Below are positions 1 to 10,830 of a stretch of 64,000 bases of DNA, one piece after another (positions within the stretch are counted from its first letter, which is position 1; every line of letters starts with the position of its first letter). Location of the stretch: the NCBI GenBank assembly GCA_907164885.2, contig OU015499.1, forward strand, positions 164,571,629 through 164,635,628, read 5' to 3'. The notes under the pieces were generated by a model that saw only the letters and a list, made by a program, of their open reading frames with translations, ran no database searches and was not told where the DNA came from. A program made the translations under genes and the position numbers. The DNA is from Dolomedes plantarius. Lineage: Eukaryota; Arthropoda; Arachnida; Araneae; Dolomedidae.

Positions 1-1105
1 ACGTCGACTTTCTGAATCTGCAGACACCACAACCATTTTAGTTTCGCATCTAACAATCTGTACGCAGAATCTGCAAAGAGAGGAGAAAGGAATTTGAATG
101 AGATATATTGACACTGTACCGTCACGCTTTTTTTCTTAATTTTCAAGTGAAATGAAAAGCAATATATAAAAGTTTGTTTTTGCTAGGAAACGATATATCT
201 ATAAACTAAGATGTTATAAATTACGTTCTGGATAAATTAATCTACTGAGCAATTTAAATTTATTGTAATTAGGGCACGGGTTTACTTAGCCATTCTTATT
301 GTCTTGACCTGGTAGATCATAAGGACACGCAGATATTTTATATGTTTCGGTTTGTAGGGATCTCCACAATATGGATATCTGCCCGATCAATAACGAATAA
401 GCAATATTAATATTTTATTCTTTTATATTCATTTTAGTTGTCAGTAATGAAAAGTAATTTAATCATTAATTATTTGGTTTAATGCTCCCAGAAATTTCAG
501 AGATGAACATCTGATGAAAAAACTCGGTTACCATCAGATAAAAAATTTTTATAAATGTAATAAAATATATAAAATTATTACAGGAAATAACAAAGAATAT
601 GTGGCTCATAAATTTATTTAGACATACTTGTTTGGATTGTAGTTTGGTGGCTTCAGATATTTTTCACCACGCTCTCCATATTTTAATCTGAATGTTGTGT
701 ATAAAATACATAAGAATTGGCAATAGTATAAATTCTTCCAATTTCTTTACGTTCATCAACTGTATAATTGTGCTTTTATGTGATTCTTCACATTTTCAAA
801 CATTTCAAAACAGTTATCTGTAGACCTCTTACACGGTTAATTAGGTCTATTCCAGACCAACCCCTTTTAAATATTGTATTGCGAGATTGTAAACACGTAA
901 TAAGAATTCTAAGCAAAAGAAATCTATACGGCTATCATGCGATGCTCCTTAAAAATTACTTATAAAATCAATTTTAAATTTTCATATTAAAAGAAACAAA
1001 TTCAGAACTCCTTAAACAAGTATCACCTTAGTTATCTCTCACGCAATTTATTTTTGTAAATTTTCTCCGGTTTGTAAACAAAATATGCCAAAAGTGGGGT
1101 GTGAC

Positions 1106-1550
1106 CATAGGCGTAGCGTGCTTCTAACTTTTTTTTGGAGGGGGGGGGGGCACAAATTGAATTCAGTTAGGGCCCTCCTCGGCGCATTGACTGCCGGACG
1201 GTCCTTAAAATAAGAAATATTATGATTTTTTGAAATTGAATAACAATACAATTGATGTTTGAGTAGTATTCAAAAGTTATACAATGAGAAAATTGAATAT
1301 AATCTAAATAAAATGAGAAAAAAAGTATAGAATCGAATTTTTTTTGTGGATCATATCATTGTTAAAAACTATGTTAAGGCTAAAGACATAATCGGAATCT
1401 TCAGTTTCACAGTTTCAGAAAGCGGAAAAAAAACAACTTTCTTAAAAGTTTTCTATGATTTTCCGATTTTAAATAAAATTTTAATAACGTTTTAATTTAT
1501 TTCAAGTTTAGTTGGGGGGGGCACGTCCCCCCTCCGACGCTACGCATATG
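1106..1550. mobile_element. Short non-autonomous DNA transposon (MITE-like)
   Basis: The ends are inverted copies of a short motif: CATAGGCGTAGCGT at 1106 and its reverse complement ending at 1550. Poly-G runs lie just inside each end. The interior has no coding capacity. It sits in a part of the left arm that has no partner in the right arm, consistent with a later insertion. The superfamily was not determined and no clear target duplication was seen. Confidence 0.6.
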
Positions 1551-1641
1551 ACTTCAGACTCATGCAGTCACATACTGATTGGATACAGCTCGGTAAAGAA
1601 ACGGAATTTCCCAGTCTTAAAACAAAAAGGAAAATTACATA

Positions 1642-2365
1642 TACGAGGGTCGGCTGAAAAGTAATGCACACATGCTTGTAGAGCGCGAACAAAAAAAACA
1701 TTAAAGTACAATTATTAAGCTTCAAATCATATATTTATTTTTCAACATAGTCACAGTTAAGGCTAACAGATTTTTCCCAACGTGTAACAAGTTTTCTCAT
1801 TCCGTCACTGAAAAATTCTTCCGACTTTTCTCGAATCCACGACTTGACAGCTGCCTTCACCACATCGTCCGAGGTGTAATGATTACCCTTTAGGTCTCTC
1901 TTGAGTAGAGGGAAAAAAAATAAAATTGCAAGGCTCAAGATCGGGGGAATAAAGAGGGTTTGGAATCGGTTCAAACTTCAGGTTTCGCAGAGCCTCTCCA
2001 GTCCGACGCTGTTCTCGCCTGTGAGACGGCGTGGTACCCATCGAGCACAGATTTTACGGTATCCCAATCGTTCTATAATGAAGCAGACACATCCCTTGGA
2101 TACTCCATTATGGTTTGCGTTACGCTTTTGAGTGATTCGCCGGTCATTTTGAATCAAATCGTCGACGAGTTTGCGATGTTCAACGTCTGTGGCAGTGATC
2201 GGACGTCCGTTGCGTGTTTCGTCAACAATTATGGCTTTTCCAGGCTCGAAACCACGAAATTTTATTACCCATCGATTTACAGTACCCTTATCAACAGCCT
2301 AACCTCGCGATCATTTATGCTCTCTCTTGAATTATTTTTTCTTTGCTTTCTTTATTGAGACAGTT
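1642..2365 (-). pseudogene. Mariner-like transposase fragment, internally deleted
   Basis: At 1642 a mariner-type end (TACGAGGGTCGGCTGAAAAG) begins. On the minus strand, 1738-1890 translates to a typical mariner C-terminus with FPLLKRDLKGNHYTSDDVV and FFSDGMRKLVTRWEK. Further along, the reverse strand of about 1990-2300 gives N-terminal and middle mariner sequence (TVNRWVIKF, DETRNGRPITATD, YRKICARWVPRRLTGE). The catalytic core between WVPRRLT and PLLKRD is missing and the two parts are out of frame, so the element is dead. The segment 2299-2365 also resembles the DNA just 3' of zinc-finger gene A at 34540-34612. Confidence 0.75.
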
Positions 2366-2371
2366 CCCAAT

Positions 2372-2437
2372 ACTAGCGCTTCTTTCCCAACTCCCTTCCC
2401 TACGTGTGGAACAGTCCATTTCAAACAAGAGGTGAAA
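2372..2437 (+). repeat. 66-bp perfect inverted repeat, copy 1
   Basis: This is identical over all 66 bases to the reverse complement of 4411-4476, begins ACTAGCGCTTC and ends AGGTGAAA. It is less AT-rich than its surroundings. The two copies bound 1,973 bp that has no recognisable gene. Perfect identity inside otherwise strongly diverged DNA suggests a recent origin, such as transposon ends, a foldback insertion or a small duplication. No target duplication was found at either outer edge. Confidence 0.85.
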
Positions 2438-4410
2438 TAGGTTTAAAGGTGGCGCCATCTATTCGCTATTACGCTTCACTTGCCTGTAACAAGTTGTTCG
2501 CTTCTATTGTGTGTATCAAGTTAAGTTCGCTTTTCAAAGGTTGAAGACTATAAGGGTACTAATTATGGCTACTATTAAGGGAGTTAAATATGGCTTGTTG
2601 GGTTATCTAGTGTAATATGTACGTAACTTTTCTTACAATTAGATCTCATGGAATCCCAAGAAACAAATATTTATCTCTATTACTGAAAAGTGTTACATAA
2701 TTTACAGTGTTTTATTTTTCTCCCTTTGGTAATCTTAAAAATGCACTTAGCATCCTTCAATTTATACCGAAGAAAAATATTGTTATTCTGGCTTCTGAGG
2801 TTATTGAATACTAGAAGTTGAGTAGTATTGTTATATACAATACATTTTTTTCTTCCCCTACGTCGAGAGACAGTCAAGAGACCATAGCTCTCCTCTAGCA
2901 TCCCAATACAAAGTAGCTCTGTTTTTCCAGCTGCACAATACAAATGAAAAATATAATCTTTTCAGGTCTTGATAAGAAAGTATATTAAATGCCTAATTTA
3001 AATATATTTACTAAATAAAAAAAAGCAATGTGTATTTGTATCACATAAAATATACCCAAAGACTTATATGATCATAACACAAGAAATAAAAATGTTGAAT
3101 TCAGAAGTTTTACGTTATGTTCAGAAATGCTCTGAATCTTTAATATTCAAACCAACATAATAAAAACCCGTTAAAACTATACAAATCAGTCTTTGAATAC
3201 TCAAAAAGTCTGAAAATTGATAAATATTAAGAGACTATATTAACATTAAATTTATAAGATTTTGTTATTGGCTACCAACTTTTATCAAATATTGAATTGA
3301 TATATTATTTATTTATTATTTACTTTAAATCACTGACTACTTTCCTGTTCAACAACTAAATTAATTTCTACAGTTAATGTGCAGTGTAATTAAAAAAAAG
3401 AGTAGAAGAAGAGAAGCGAGAAACTTCAAACATATGTGCAACGAAACTGTGTTCTTTACCAGGCACAAAAGGTTTCGTTAACATTGATTCCTTTTGCCAC
3501 TGCAAGCAAATGACACAGACATGACACATCGGCCATCTGAGCTCATCTACAGACCATTTCAAAATACTTTTTCAAGAACCAGCATTCAATTAATACTGTT
3601 CATATGTTAGGTGATGGACCCTGTACACAATACAGAAACAAAATGTTTCATTTGTTAAGGTAACGCACACAATAATTGTTTCCCAGCATCCAAAACGTGA
3701 CATGGAATTATAGAGAGGCAGGCCATGGGAAAGGTGCACCTGACAGCATAGGAGAAACTTTTAAAACTTACAACAGATAGAATTAATTATAGCTGAAAGT
3801 AAAGATGTCAACACATTTGAAACTTTGACCAAAATTTTAAGGTAAGAATGTACAGGAAGCAAGATATTTTCAATTGATGATGACATGATATGTAAAGTTG
3901 ATAATATGTTAGCAAAAGATTTAGAACCATTTTTGGGCAAGATTCATCAGATTGTATATACTTCAGCACATACAGTACTGGACTTTCATTCACTTTCTTA
4001 TTTTCAGTGCAAGATTTTCAAATGCACTTATTTTCAATTAAATTCTGAAAATAAAAGAAAAAAAATCTACAGCAAAGAAAGATCAAAAACACTAAATAAT
4101 AAATTTAAATTATTGCAATTTAAAACTTTAAATTTTTTAATTTATGCAACTTATTTTTTTTAATTAAAGCTTATTAAGTACATTTATTTTCTAATTAACA
4201 AATTAAAATTATTGTGGATATTTGAAGAAAGTAAATTTAAAATTCAATAATATACTTATTTCAATTTATTATTATTATTTTTATTTATTGTTAAAATCTC
4301 TTTAAATCCTGTGTTATATAACTTATAATAAAAAGATTCCCAAATAATTCAACAGATGGCAACAGGAGCAAAACGAAACTGATGCTGGATTGCTGCCCGT
4401 GGACGCTTGT
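2438..4410. other. AT-rich stretch without a recognisable gene
   Basis: It lies between the two 66-bp inverted repeats. Only short random-looking ORFs are present. No convincing partner was found in the right arm of the palindrome (23270-24290), so it was either inserted on the left or lost on the right. Confidence 0.6.
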
Positions 4411-4476
4411 TTTCACCTCTTGTTTGAAATGGACTGTTCCACACGTAGGGAAGGGAGTTGGGAAAGAAGCGCTAGT
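4411..4476 (-). repeat. 66-bp perfect inverted repeat, copy 2
   Basis: Exact reverse complement of 2372-2437. The flanking sequences (4330-4410 and 4477-4640) are also more GC-rich than the neighbourhood but do not match the flanks of copy 1. The nature of the repeat is unknown. Confidence 0.85.
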
Positions 4477-4658
4477 GTTCCATATCTTCACTTGATTGTG
4501 TAACTCGCTGTTGAGCATTCCCGATTTCAGCGCGTAAATCCATGTTGTCACGCGGTTGCGAATTGCAGATGGCAGCTAATGTTTACATCTGGTAGTGGCA
4601 GCTGTTGCCATTCGGAGTGCAGAAATATCGTCGATTTTTGTGCCGCATACCTACGCGT

Positions 4659-4682
4659 TATATATATATATATATATATATA
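4659..4682. repeat. (TA)n microsatellite
   Basis: Uninterrupted TA dinucleotides, about 12 units. Confidence 0.95.
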
Positions 4683-4859
4683 GATTGTTTTAAAAAAATT
4701 ATTCAAATTTATGTGAGGTTTTTAATTAAAAGTTCAATTTTTGTAAAAAAAATTATGTTTTTGCATTTTTTTTATTTTTCAGAAACTTAACAAACAATTT
4801 TTTATCTATCCTGATTTTGCCATGTCTGTCTCATCTGTCAGTAATTTTTAAAAGTTTCT

Positions 4860-5006
4860 CTATTTTGCAGGATGGATGTTCAAGGTTACATAAGGTTCTA
4901 AATTAAAATTCATTCTTAATAATGCTCCTTTATGCATTCCCATGGATAAAATGTCTTTATTTTCTGTTATATTCACAGTAAATGTTAGGCCAAAGAGCCC
5001 TTTTGC
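4860..5006 (-). CDS. Candidate terminal exon of an unidentified gene (left copy)
   Basis: On the minus strand an acceptor (a TTTCTCTTTAG tract) at 5007-5008 is followed by 48 codons and a TAG. The product starts AKGLFGLTFTVNITENKD and ends NLEPYVTLNIHPAK. Splice phase is 0, which fits the phase-0 donor of the exon at 5429-5566. The mirrored right-arm segment (23097-23270) keeps an acceptor (TTATTTAG), the GLF-TVN-ENKD motif and FNLE, but is frameshifted between them. Preservation of an open frame in one copy of an old duplication supports a real exon. I do not recognise the protein family. Transcription would run outward from the palindrome centre. Confidence 0.5.
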   Translation of the reverse strand, partial: AKGLFGLTFTVNITENKDILSMGMHKGALLRMNFNLEPYVTLNIHPAK

Positions 5007-5428
5007 CTAAAGAGAAATGATCGAGAGTTATCACATTCTTTAAGATTGTGTGAGTAGAACTGCAAATGTTTTTCCAATTCTGCTTTGAATACATCTACTC
5101 AGAGAGCTAAGTAAGCACAGAGGAGACAACTTCATAATAAATGCACTGGAAATAAATATGCATGCCTATAAAAATGTACACTTGGACTACAAATGTGAAT
5201 TGGGGACTTACATTTTAAAACACTCTTCAAACTTGTTGCCAATAATATTAAAACAGTTTGCTATAAATCTAGCAAACTTAAGAGTTAGAATAATAAAAAT
5301 GAAATTAGATAAATTAAGAATAATTCAAAATACATTCTGATGATCTTAATTTACCTTTATACTAGCTATTAAAATAAATAAAACAATTGTGTGAGTGAGA
5401 GAATACTGGAAAACCCTTTTGTTCTTAC

Positions 5429-5566
5429 AGGATAAGGCAATCTCACAACATTTTTCATTGTGTGTATCAAGTCAAAAGATTTTAAGATATCCACATAGTC
5501 TGGAATTCTTTTGGCCAAAACTCTACAATACATTTCAGTGTTACGGAAAATGAGATGAAGATTAAG
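5429..5566 (-). CDS. Candidate 46-codon internal exon of an unidentified gene (left copy)
   Basis: The exon is bounded on the minus strand by an acceptor (GTTATAG) and a donor (CCT|GTAAGA), is exactly 138 nt and is open throughout. The peptide begins LNLHLIFRNTEMYCRVLAKR and continues IPDYVDILKSFDLIHTMKNV. The mirror exon in the right arm (22510-22647) has the same length, acceptor, donor and most residues, but carries one in-frame TAA at 22564. Conserved borders and length in two old copies are strong evidence for a genuine coding exon that length-based ORF calling misses. No enzyme motif is visible and the function is unknown. Confidence 0.6.
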
Positions 5567-6186
5567 CTATAACACTTCTTGGTTAGAGAAAATCACACCT
5601 ACCTCTTCCATAACAATGAGATCGAAAAGCAATTGTCAATAGAAATAATTTTTCATGATAAAGTATGAAATATTTAATTTTGCAGTAGTAAATGTATGCA
5701 TTCAGAGTAACAGCAAACGTTTAATACCATATTTAACGAAATAGTGATTTAAGAAACGTATTCTTGTATGTATAGTATACAGAACAGTAATTCTCACACG
5801 AATTAAATCTCTTAAAAGTATAAGTAAATTAAAAACAAAATCTGCTGTCACATAAAATTATTTACATGAAATTAAAACTGTTTAGTTCATATACAAACAT
5901 GTTATGGTCATTTTACAAAGTACTTCCCATAAACTATTTTTCCTTTCACATCTTCCAAATTAAGAAAATTTCACACATTATATATAATAATTAAAAATTT
6001 AAATCCTTAGAAGCAATACACTTGACAGGAATAAGAAAAGTAATTTTTCTCTATTTTGTACACATAAGCTCAAGTGAGGATACTGGAAAAACATTTATAG
6101 TCTTTATATCCAACAAATGTGATAAAAAGAAAAAGATATTGCTTAACAAACGAATTATTGTTACTTTCAAAGTAAATTATACATCA

Positions 6187-6983
6187 AAATTCTTTTATAT
6201 AAATGTCATTGGAGGATAAAATATTTAGTCACTGGTATAAGGCAGTTAAGAATAATGAATTGTTGAGCTTATACCAGAATGCGGAAAATCAGAAAACTCA
6301 AGATATCTGGCATATAGGTTTTGGATTAGGAGCATTTGAAACTTCTATAATATAACTACCCATTTCTTGAGGTAGAGTTAAAACTGATAACATTTGTGAT
6401 TGGATTACAGAGTACAAGAGACAGAGAATTTAAAGGAAATTGATTCAAATTTTATTAACTTTGTCAACAAACTTTATGTTTTCATTAGAAGATTTTCATA
6501 AAATTCAGAGCCACTTTCAGGTTCCTCAACAAATCATCACTTATAAATAGATCAGATATAAAAAAGGTAAAATGAGGTGCAAGAAAATGTACACAACACC
6601 ACGAATATGCTAACATAAATCTGCATTAATTAAGTTGTGAACACAACTGTATTTATACCTATGAATACTAAAATCACATTCTCACCATTTTTAATGGCAA
6701 TGCTCATGACATCTTGGATTTTCAAGGAGGTACTAGACATAATTCAGAATTATCTGGTTCCCTGACTAACAATTACTAATATTTTTTTTCACCTGGGGAT
6801 TTTTACACCTTGGAAGCCTTCTGTCATCTATATTTGTTCCTACAGAATTAAAGTGAAAAGTAAATCTCACATATTAGCCAGAAGAAAGAGGAGATTTATA
6901 ATAGTCGCAAAATTCTAAAAATAGAAATCCACTAAGAGCTTAAAATAATTGGATGGTTTCCCTGCATTTTCACTGCTATGCAT
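6187..6983. repeat. Tandem duplication, unit 1 (~0.8 kb)
   Basis: About 797 bp, closely similar and directly adjacent to 6984-7772. Both units begin near AAAATTCTTTTATATAAAT and share their whole length, including a candidate exon. By eye identity is much higher than between the palindrome arms, so the duplication is younger than the palindrome. The right arm has no matching pair. Confidence 0.9.
6275..6341 (-). CDS. Candidate 67-nt exon, duplicated copy 1
   Basis: Minus strand, acceptor TAGAAG and donor G|GTATAAG. The open frame reads FQMLLIQNLYARYLEFSDFP followed by HS. It is identical in layout to the exon in the second tandem unit (7073-7139), with one changed residue. The exon leaves phase 1, which does not join directly to the phase-0 exon at 5566, so another exon may lie between them or this one may be unused. 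Tentative. Confidence 0.35.
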
Positions 6984-7772
6984 AAAATTCTTTTATATAA
7001 ATCTCATTGGACTATCCAATATTTACACACTGGTATAAGGCAGTTAAAAATAATGGATTCTTGAGCTTATACCAGAATGCGAAAAATCAGAAAACTCAAG
7101 ATATCTGGCGTATAGGTTTTGGATTAGGAGCATTTGAAACTTATAATATAACTACCCATTTCTTGAGGTAGAGTTAAAATCTATTAACATTTGTGATTGA
7201 ATTACAGAGTACAAGAGAGTGAGAGAATTTAAAGAAATTTTATTCAAATTTTATTAACTTTGACAACAAACTTAATGTTTTCATTAGAAGATTTTCATAA
7301 AATTCAGAGCCACTTTCAGGTTCCTCATCAAATCATCACTTATAAATAGATCAGATATAAAAAAAAAGGTAAAATGAGGTGCAAGAAAATGTACACAACA
7401 CCACGAATATGCTAACATAAATATGCAGTAATTAAGTTGTGAACACAACTGTATTTATACCTATGAATACTAAAATCACATTATGACCATTTTTAATGGC
7501 AATGCTCATGACATGTTGGATTTTCAAGGAGGTACTAGACATAATTCAGAATTATCTGGTTTCCTGAATAACAATTACTCATATTTTTTTTCACCTGGGT
7601 TTTTTACACCTTGGAAGCCTTCTGTCATATATATTTGTTCCTACAGAATTAAAGTGAGAAGTATATCTCACATATTAGCAAGAAGCAAGAGGGGATTTAT
7701 AATATTCGCTAAAATCTAAAAATAGAAATCCATTAAAAGCTTAAAATAACTGGACGGTTTCCATGCTCTGCA
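6984..7772. repeat. Tandem duplication, unit 2 (~0.8 kb)
   Basis: Second copy of the unit at 6187-6983. Differences are scattered substitutions and small indels. Its outer part (7570-7760) aligns with 21600-21730 of the right arm in reverse complement, so this unit is colinear with the ancestral arm. Confidence 0.9.
7073..7139 (-). CDS. Candidate 67-nt exon, duplicated copy 2
   Basis: Same minus-strand exon as 6275-6341, with acceptor TATAAG and donor G|GTATAAG and reading FQMLLIQNLYARYLEFSDFS. A second coding-like stretch lies nearby on the same strand (about 7250-7345, reading EEPESGSEFYENLLMKTLSL); its copy in unit 1 has a stop. No clear donor follows that stretch. Confidence 0.35.
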
Positions 7773-8173
7773 TATAGAGTATCTTTCATGCCTGCAGTGT
7801 ATAGCTTCTTTACAGAACAAACTGAAGAATCGAAGGGAGAAAATTGGCCTTTTAGAGTAAAATCTCGCCACAATAGTACAAATATCGTACTTCATACATA
7901 TTTTTTTAACAACAGACGTTGTGAATCAGAAATCAATGTATTCAGACTACAGAGAATTGTAGAGACTGGGTCATAAAGTTTTTCAGTTAATAAATTTGTT
8001 GCTTTTTCTTGTAGCAAGTTAGGAGCAATTAAAACCAGAAGCTGAAAATAGAAGATCTACCACAGAGATTCACTTGTAAAAAGAAACCCGCAAATTTTGA
8101 AAGTTTCTGAAAAACTCCTTTAAATAGTTGAAGGGTTTAATACAGCTAAATACCTGACTGAAACTGGAATTGC

Positions 8174-8251
8174 CAAATGATGATTCAATGAGATAACATG
8201 CAATGTGAAAGATGCCCACAACTTTTCTGCCCTGATTATCTGATGACCTGT
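8174..8251 (-). CDS. Candidate 78-nt exon, donor mutated (left copy)
   Basis: On the minus strand a GATATAG acceptor is followed by 78 nt that can read GIFHIACYLIESSFG in one frame. The mirrored segment at 20945-21025 (81 nt) has a GATTTAG acceptor and a consensus donor G|GTAAGT. Here the donor reads G|GCAATT, so splicing is doubtful. Multiple-of-three lengths and aligned borders in both arms support an ancestral exon, but the reading frame is uncertain because the right copy is open only in a different frame. Confidence 0.35.
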
Positions 8252-8431
8252 CTATATCGAACCAACACATTTTGGCTACTAGTCAGGGTTCTCATCATAA
8301 AATTTTAAAAAGTCTGAAATCAAACTGCCCACAGTTCACCACAGAATTAAAATTATATGAATAATCATAAGACAACCTTAGGAATACTATGCATAAAAGG
8401 ATAGAGAATATATAAAGAATTACAGTCGGAC

Positions 8432-8640
8432 CTCTATTTTGTGAACTTTTCCTTGGAACCAAGAACATTTTGCAAATTTCCTCGTAAAATAACCTCCAAA
8501 TAGCGAAGTGTAATCTCTATTTAACGAACTTTTTCTTGTGATCCAATATTTTTTTATCTGTCTTTCTAAAAATATTTCTGATCATTTCAAACTTATTCTT
8601 TCATTTAGCACATTTTATGGTGATCTTCACCTTTAACTCG
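8432..8640. mobile_element. Possible end of a pogo-like DNA element
   Basis: CAGTCGGACCTCTATTTTGT at 8433 and a related GAAGTGTAATCTCTATTTAACG near 8500 resemble pogo/Tigger-type termini. No second end or transposase is visible. It lies where the right arm carries its large unrelated insertion block. Confidence 0.25.
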
Positions 8641-9634
8641 TTTTACCAGTCACCTAACTCAATGTCATTGAAATTCATTAATTTTAATATAAAATTATAT
8701 TTTTTAATTGAAAATGCAGCCTATTTCTATGCAGCTAAGCTCTGCTCTTACATCTCCAAAGGTCAGAGATTATATCTTAGAAATATCACATGGTTTTTCT
8801 TTCAGCTGCAACTAATTGAATTTTAATGATGATCACTTAGATGTCTTCAGCCAATGAAATTCGATATTAGCTCCAGATAATGAATTATACATTCAGTCAA
8901 TGAAAAAATTTTCAATTCCTTTCATAACATTTTAATTTTCCACCTTTTCAAACAATACCATCCAGAAGATGAGAACTTAACTTTGGTTATTCAAATGGGG
9001 TTTATAGTTCTTACGAATGGATCATGAAGATCATTTTTAGAATGGACCATGATGTGCATCTAGTACATCAGTTTGCCTTTGTCAATGTTTTTAAAATCTA
9101 ATTTGTCAAATGAAGATTCCCAATTTATGTTTTTAGTTAATTTTGTACCCTTTCCTAAAATATTTTAAATTTGTTCTTGGTTTTATAAATTGATTTTTAT
9201 ATTTTGTAACATTTTAAATTTAAATTTTTGTTAAAAAAAAATCACTAGTAATACTAGTGTCATTGTTTTTTTCATTCTTCTATATACATTGAAATTATCT
9301 TGCTAGAAACTTGTAATTTCATGTACTTCATTTATTTTTTTCACTATTTTTGTATTTTGATGTATATTTTTCTTGAAGTATTTATGTTTATTTTCTAGTT
9401 TTTAAGATTTTTTTAAAAATAAAATTCTTGTATTTTCAATATGTTATTCCCCTACAACATTTTCTACAACTGATTGATATATTCTAGACACTCTGCAAAC
9501 ATTTAGACTGTTTTAATTATTTATTCCTGATAAAAGCTGTATTCAATACTTCTTTCTTAATATATTCTTCAGTTCTTTAGTAGATACTTATTGTTGAATT
9601 TTCCTACAAAGTGTTGATTGTCAGGTTAAAAGTT

Positions 9635-9865
9635 TTAAAACAGTGTGAAATAGTATCTTCCTAAATTTATCTTTAGAACAACTCCACTTGGAGGAGTTTG
9701 ACACCATTTAGCTGAACAACACAGAATATGGAACTCTTCCCCACATATTTTATATTTTACTACGATTATTAACAGTTCAAAATCATTTGTATGATTCATA
9801 ACCAGCAATGTTGTTAAATACATTATATCTGACTCGTAAAATATACTTATAAATTTAGGATACAA
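9635..9865 (-). other. Open frame of 76 codons next to a conserved block, function unknown
   Basis: The minus-strand ORF continues a conserved segment (EIAKSCQS, encoded about 9880-9905) that is also present in the right arm at 12300-12325. Beyond that the two arms diverge. It may be an exon continuation in the left copy or chance. No domain is recognised and no clear splice site fixes its ends. Confidence 0.2.
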
Positions 9866-10156
9866 ATTGTAAATAAGATTAACAGATTGGCAACTTTTAG
9901 CAATCTCTTGAAGTCATGAAGTGTATATTTTAATAGCACGCCAATGTATTAATCTATTATTTGCTGAAAACAACAAACCATGCGTGAAATTACAGACCTG
10001 TAACAGTTTAATAGTTATACGAATTGTAATTTAGCTTAACTTACAACAACAACAAAATTGACGTAAAATGTAGCTATCATATACGTGATTTTCAACATCT
10101 TAACAAAACAGTTCTGTCATTCAATATAGAAAAAAATACCTGTAAATTAAACTTAC

Positions 10157-10628
10157 TTGAATAGCTGTTTATTTTGTCAGCATCATCTGTAGTGTTACTT
10201 TAGCCCGTGATACATGCGAAAAGCTGCGAAAGTGTCTCACCAAGGGCACTACTTTTTATATATAATTACTAAAATTATGGAGGGTTGAATGCAATAAGCA
10301 ACATAAACTACACTCTTATAGATACACCGTTGCTATCGGACCAACAAATAATGAAAGACAGATACCTGTGATTAATCACTGTTATCTGCTACCAAGTCTG
10401 TTACGTCACACTTCGGTAGCGTACATATTCGGTAGCGAGAATATTTATACTGACCTGTGGCAACGGTATCGCGTACGCTCGTAGTTTCTGTTCTTCATTG
10501 TGTTCAATTCTCGGTATCTAAATAATTAAAAGAGAAAAACAGTTGGCGACAAAATTTCGCATCTTTTAGAATGGATCATGAACAGAAATAACATTGACCT
10601 AGGTGCTAAAGAAATAACAAGTATTCAA
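10157..10628. promoter_or_regulatory. Palindrome centre: probable divergent promoter with two mirrored first exons
   Basis: Mirrored splice donors bound this segment: GTAAGT at 10629 on the plus strand and its partner ACTTAC at 10151-10156 on the minus strand, both embedded in the same AAG|TAAGTTTAATTTACAGG context. The 10380-10520 part is far richer in CpG than the surroundings. It holds a CRE-like TTACGTCA at about 10400 and two copies of TTCGGTAGCG. The plus-strand first exon can encode MNRNNIDLGAKEITSIQ from an ATG at 10578, phase 0 at the donor, with a short overlapping upstream ATG at 10571. The mirrored left exon is not open in that frame, so exon 1 may be partly untranslated. Promoter activity is an inference from layout. 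Confidence 0.5.
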
Positions 10629-10830
10629 GTAAGTTTAATTTACAGGTTATTTTTTCTGTATTGTATGGCAGAATTGTTTAGTTAAGAAGTTGAAAATGAT
10701 ATATATAATTTCTACATTTAACGCTATTTTTTTGCGAGTAAAGCTAAATGTTAATACAATACGTATACCTATTATATCATTAAATACTGCATGTTCAGCT
10801 ATGGTATGTTATTTTTAGCAAATTAGTAGA

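Larger units (their letters stand above)
100..10392. repeat. Left arm of a ~25 kb imperfect palindrome
   Basis: Reverse-complement matches run in mirrored order to the right arm. Anchor pairs read by eye: 100-300 with 24860-25020; 478-860 with 24290-24665; 4860-5010 with 23090-23260; 5120-5340 with 22770-22990; 5380-5660 with 22430-22690; 7570-7760 with 21600-21730; 7780-8020 with 21330-21590; 8040-8430 with 20770-21110; 8640-9000 with 13000-13280; 9240-9310 with 12830-12900; 9440-9660 with 12440-12640; 9870-9960 with 12245-12350; 9955-10170 with 10620-10820. The arms differ by many substitutions and indels, so this is an old duplication and not an assembly fold-back. Homology fades near base 100, so the left end may be close to the true boundary. 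Confidence 0.9.

Noticed and set aside
7788..7976. Open frame on the plus strand with a matching frame on the minus strand at 21327-21590
   Set aside because: The two are mirror partners in the palindrome, so their similarity follows from the duplication. The orientation is opposite to the splice-supported exons, and there are no coding hallmarks.
8617..8826. 69-codon ORF with hydrophobic residues
   Set aside because: No conserved frame in the mirrored segment at 13150-13280 and composition equal to background.
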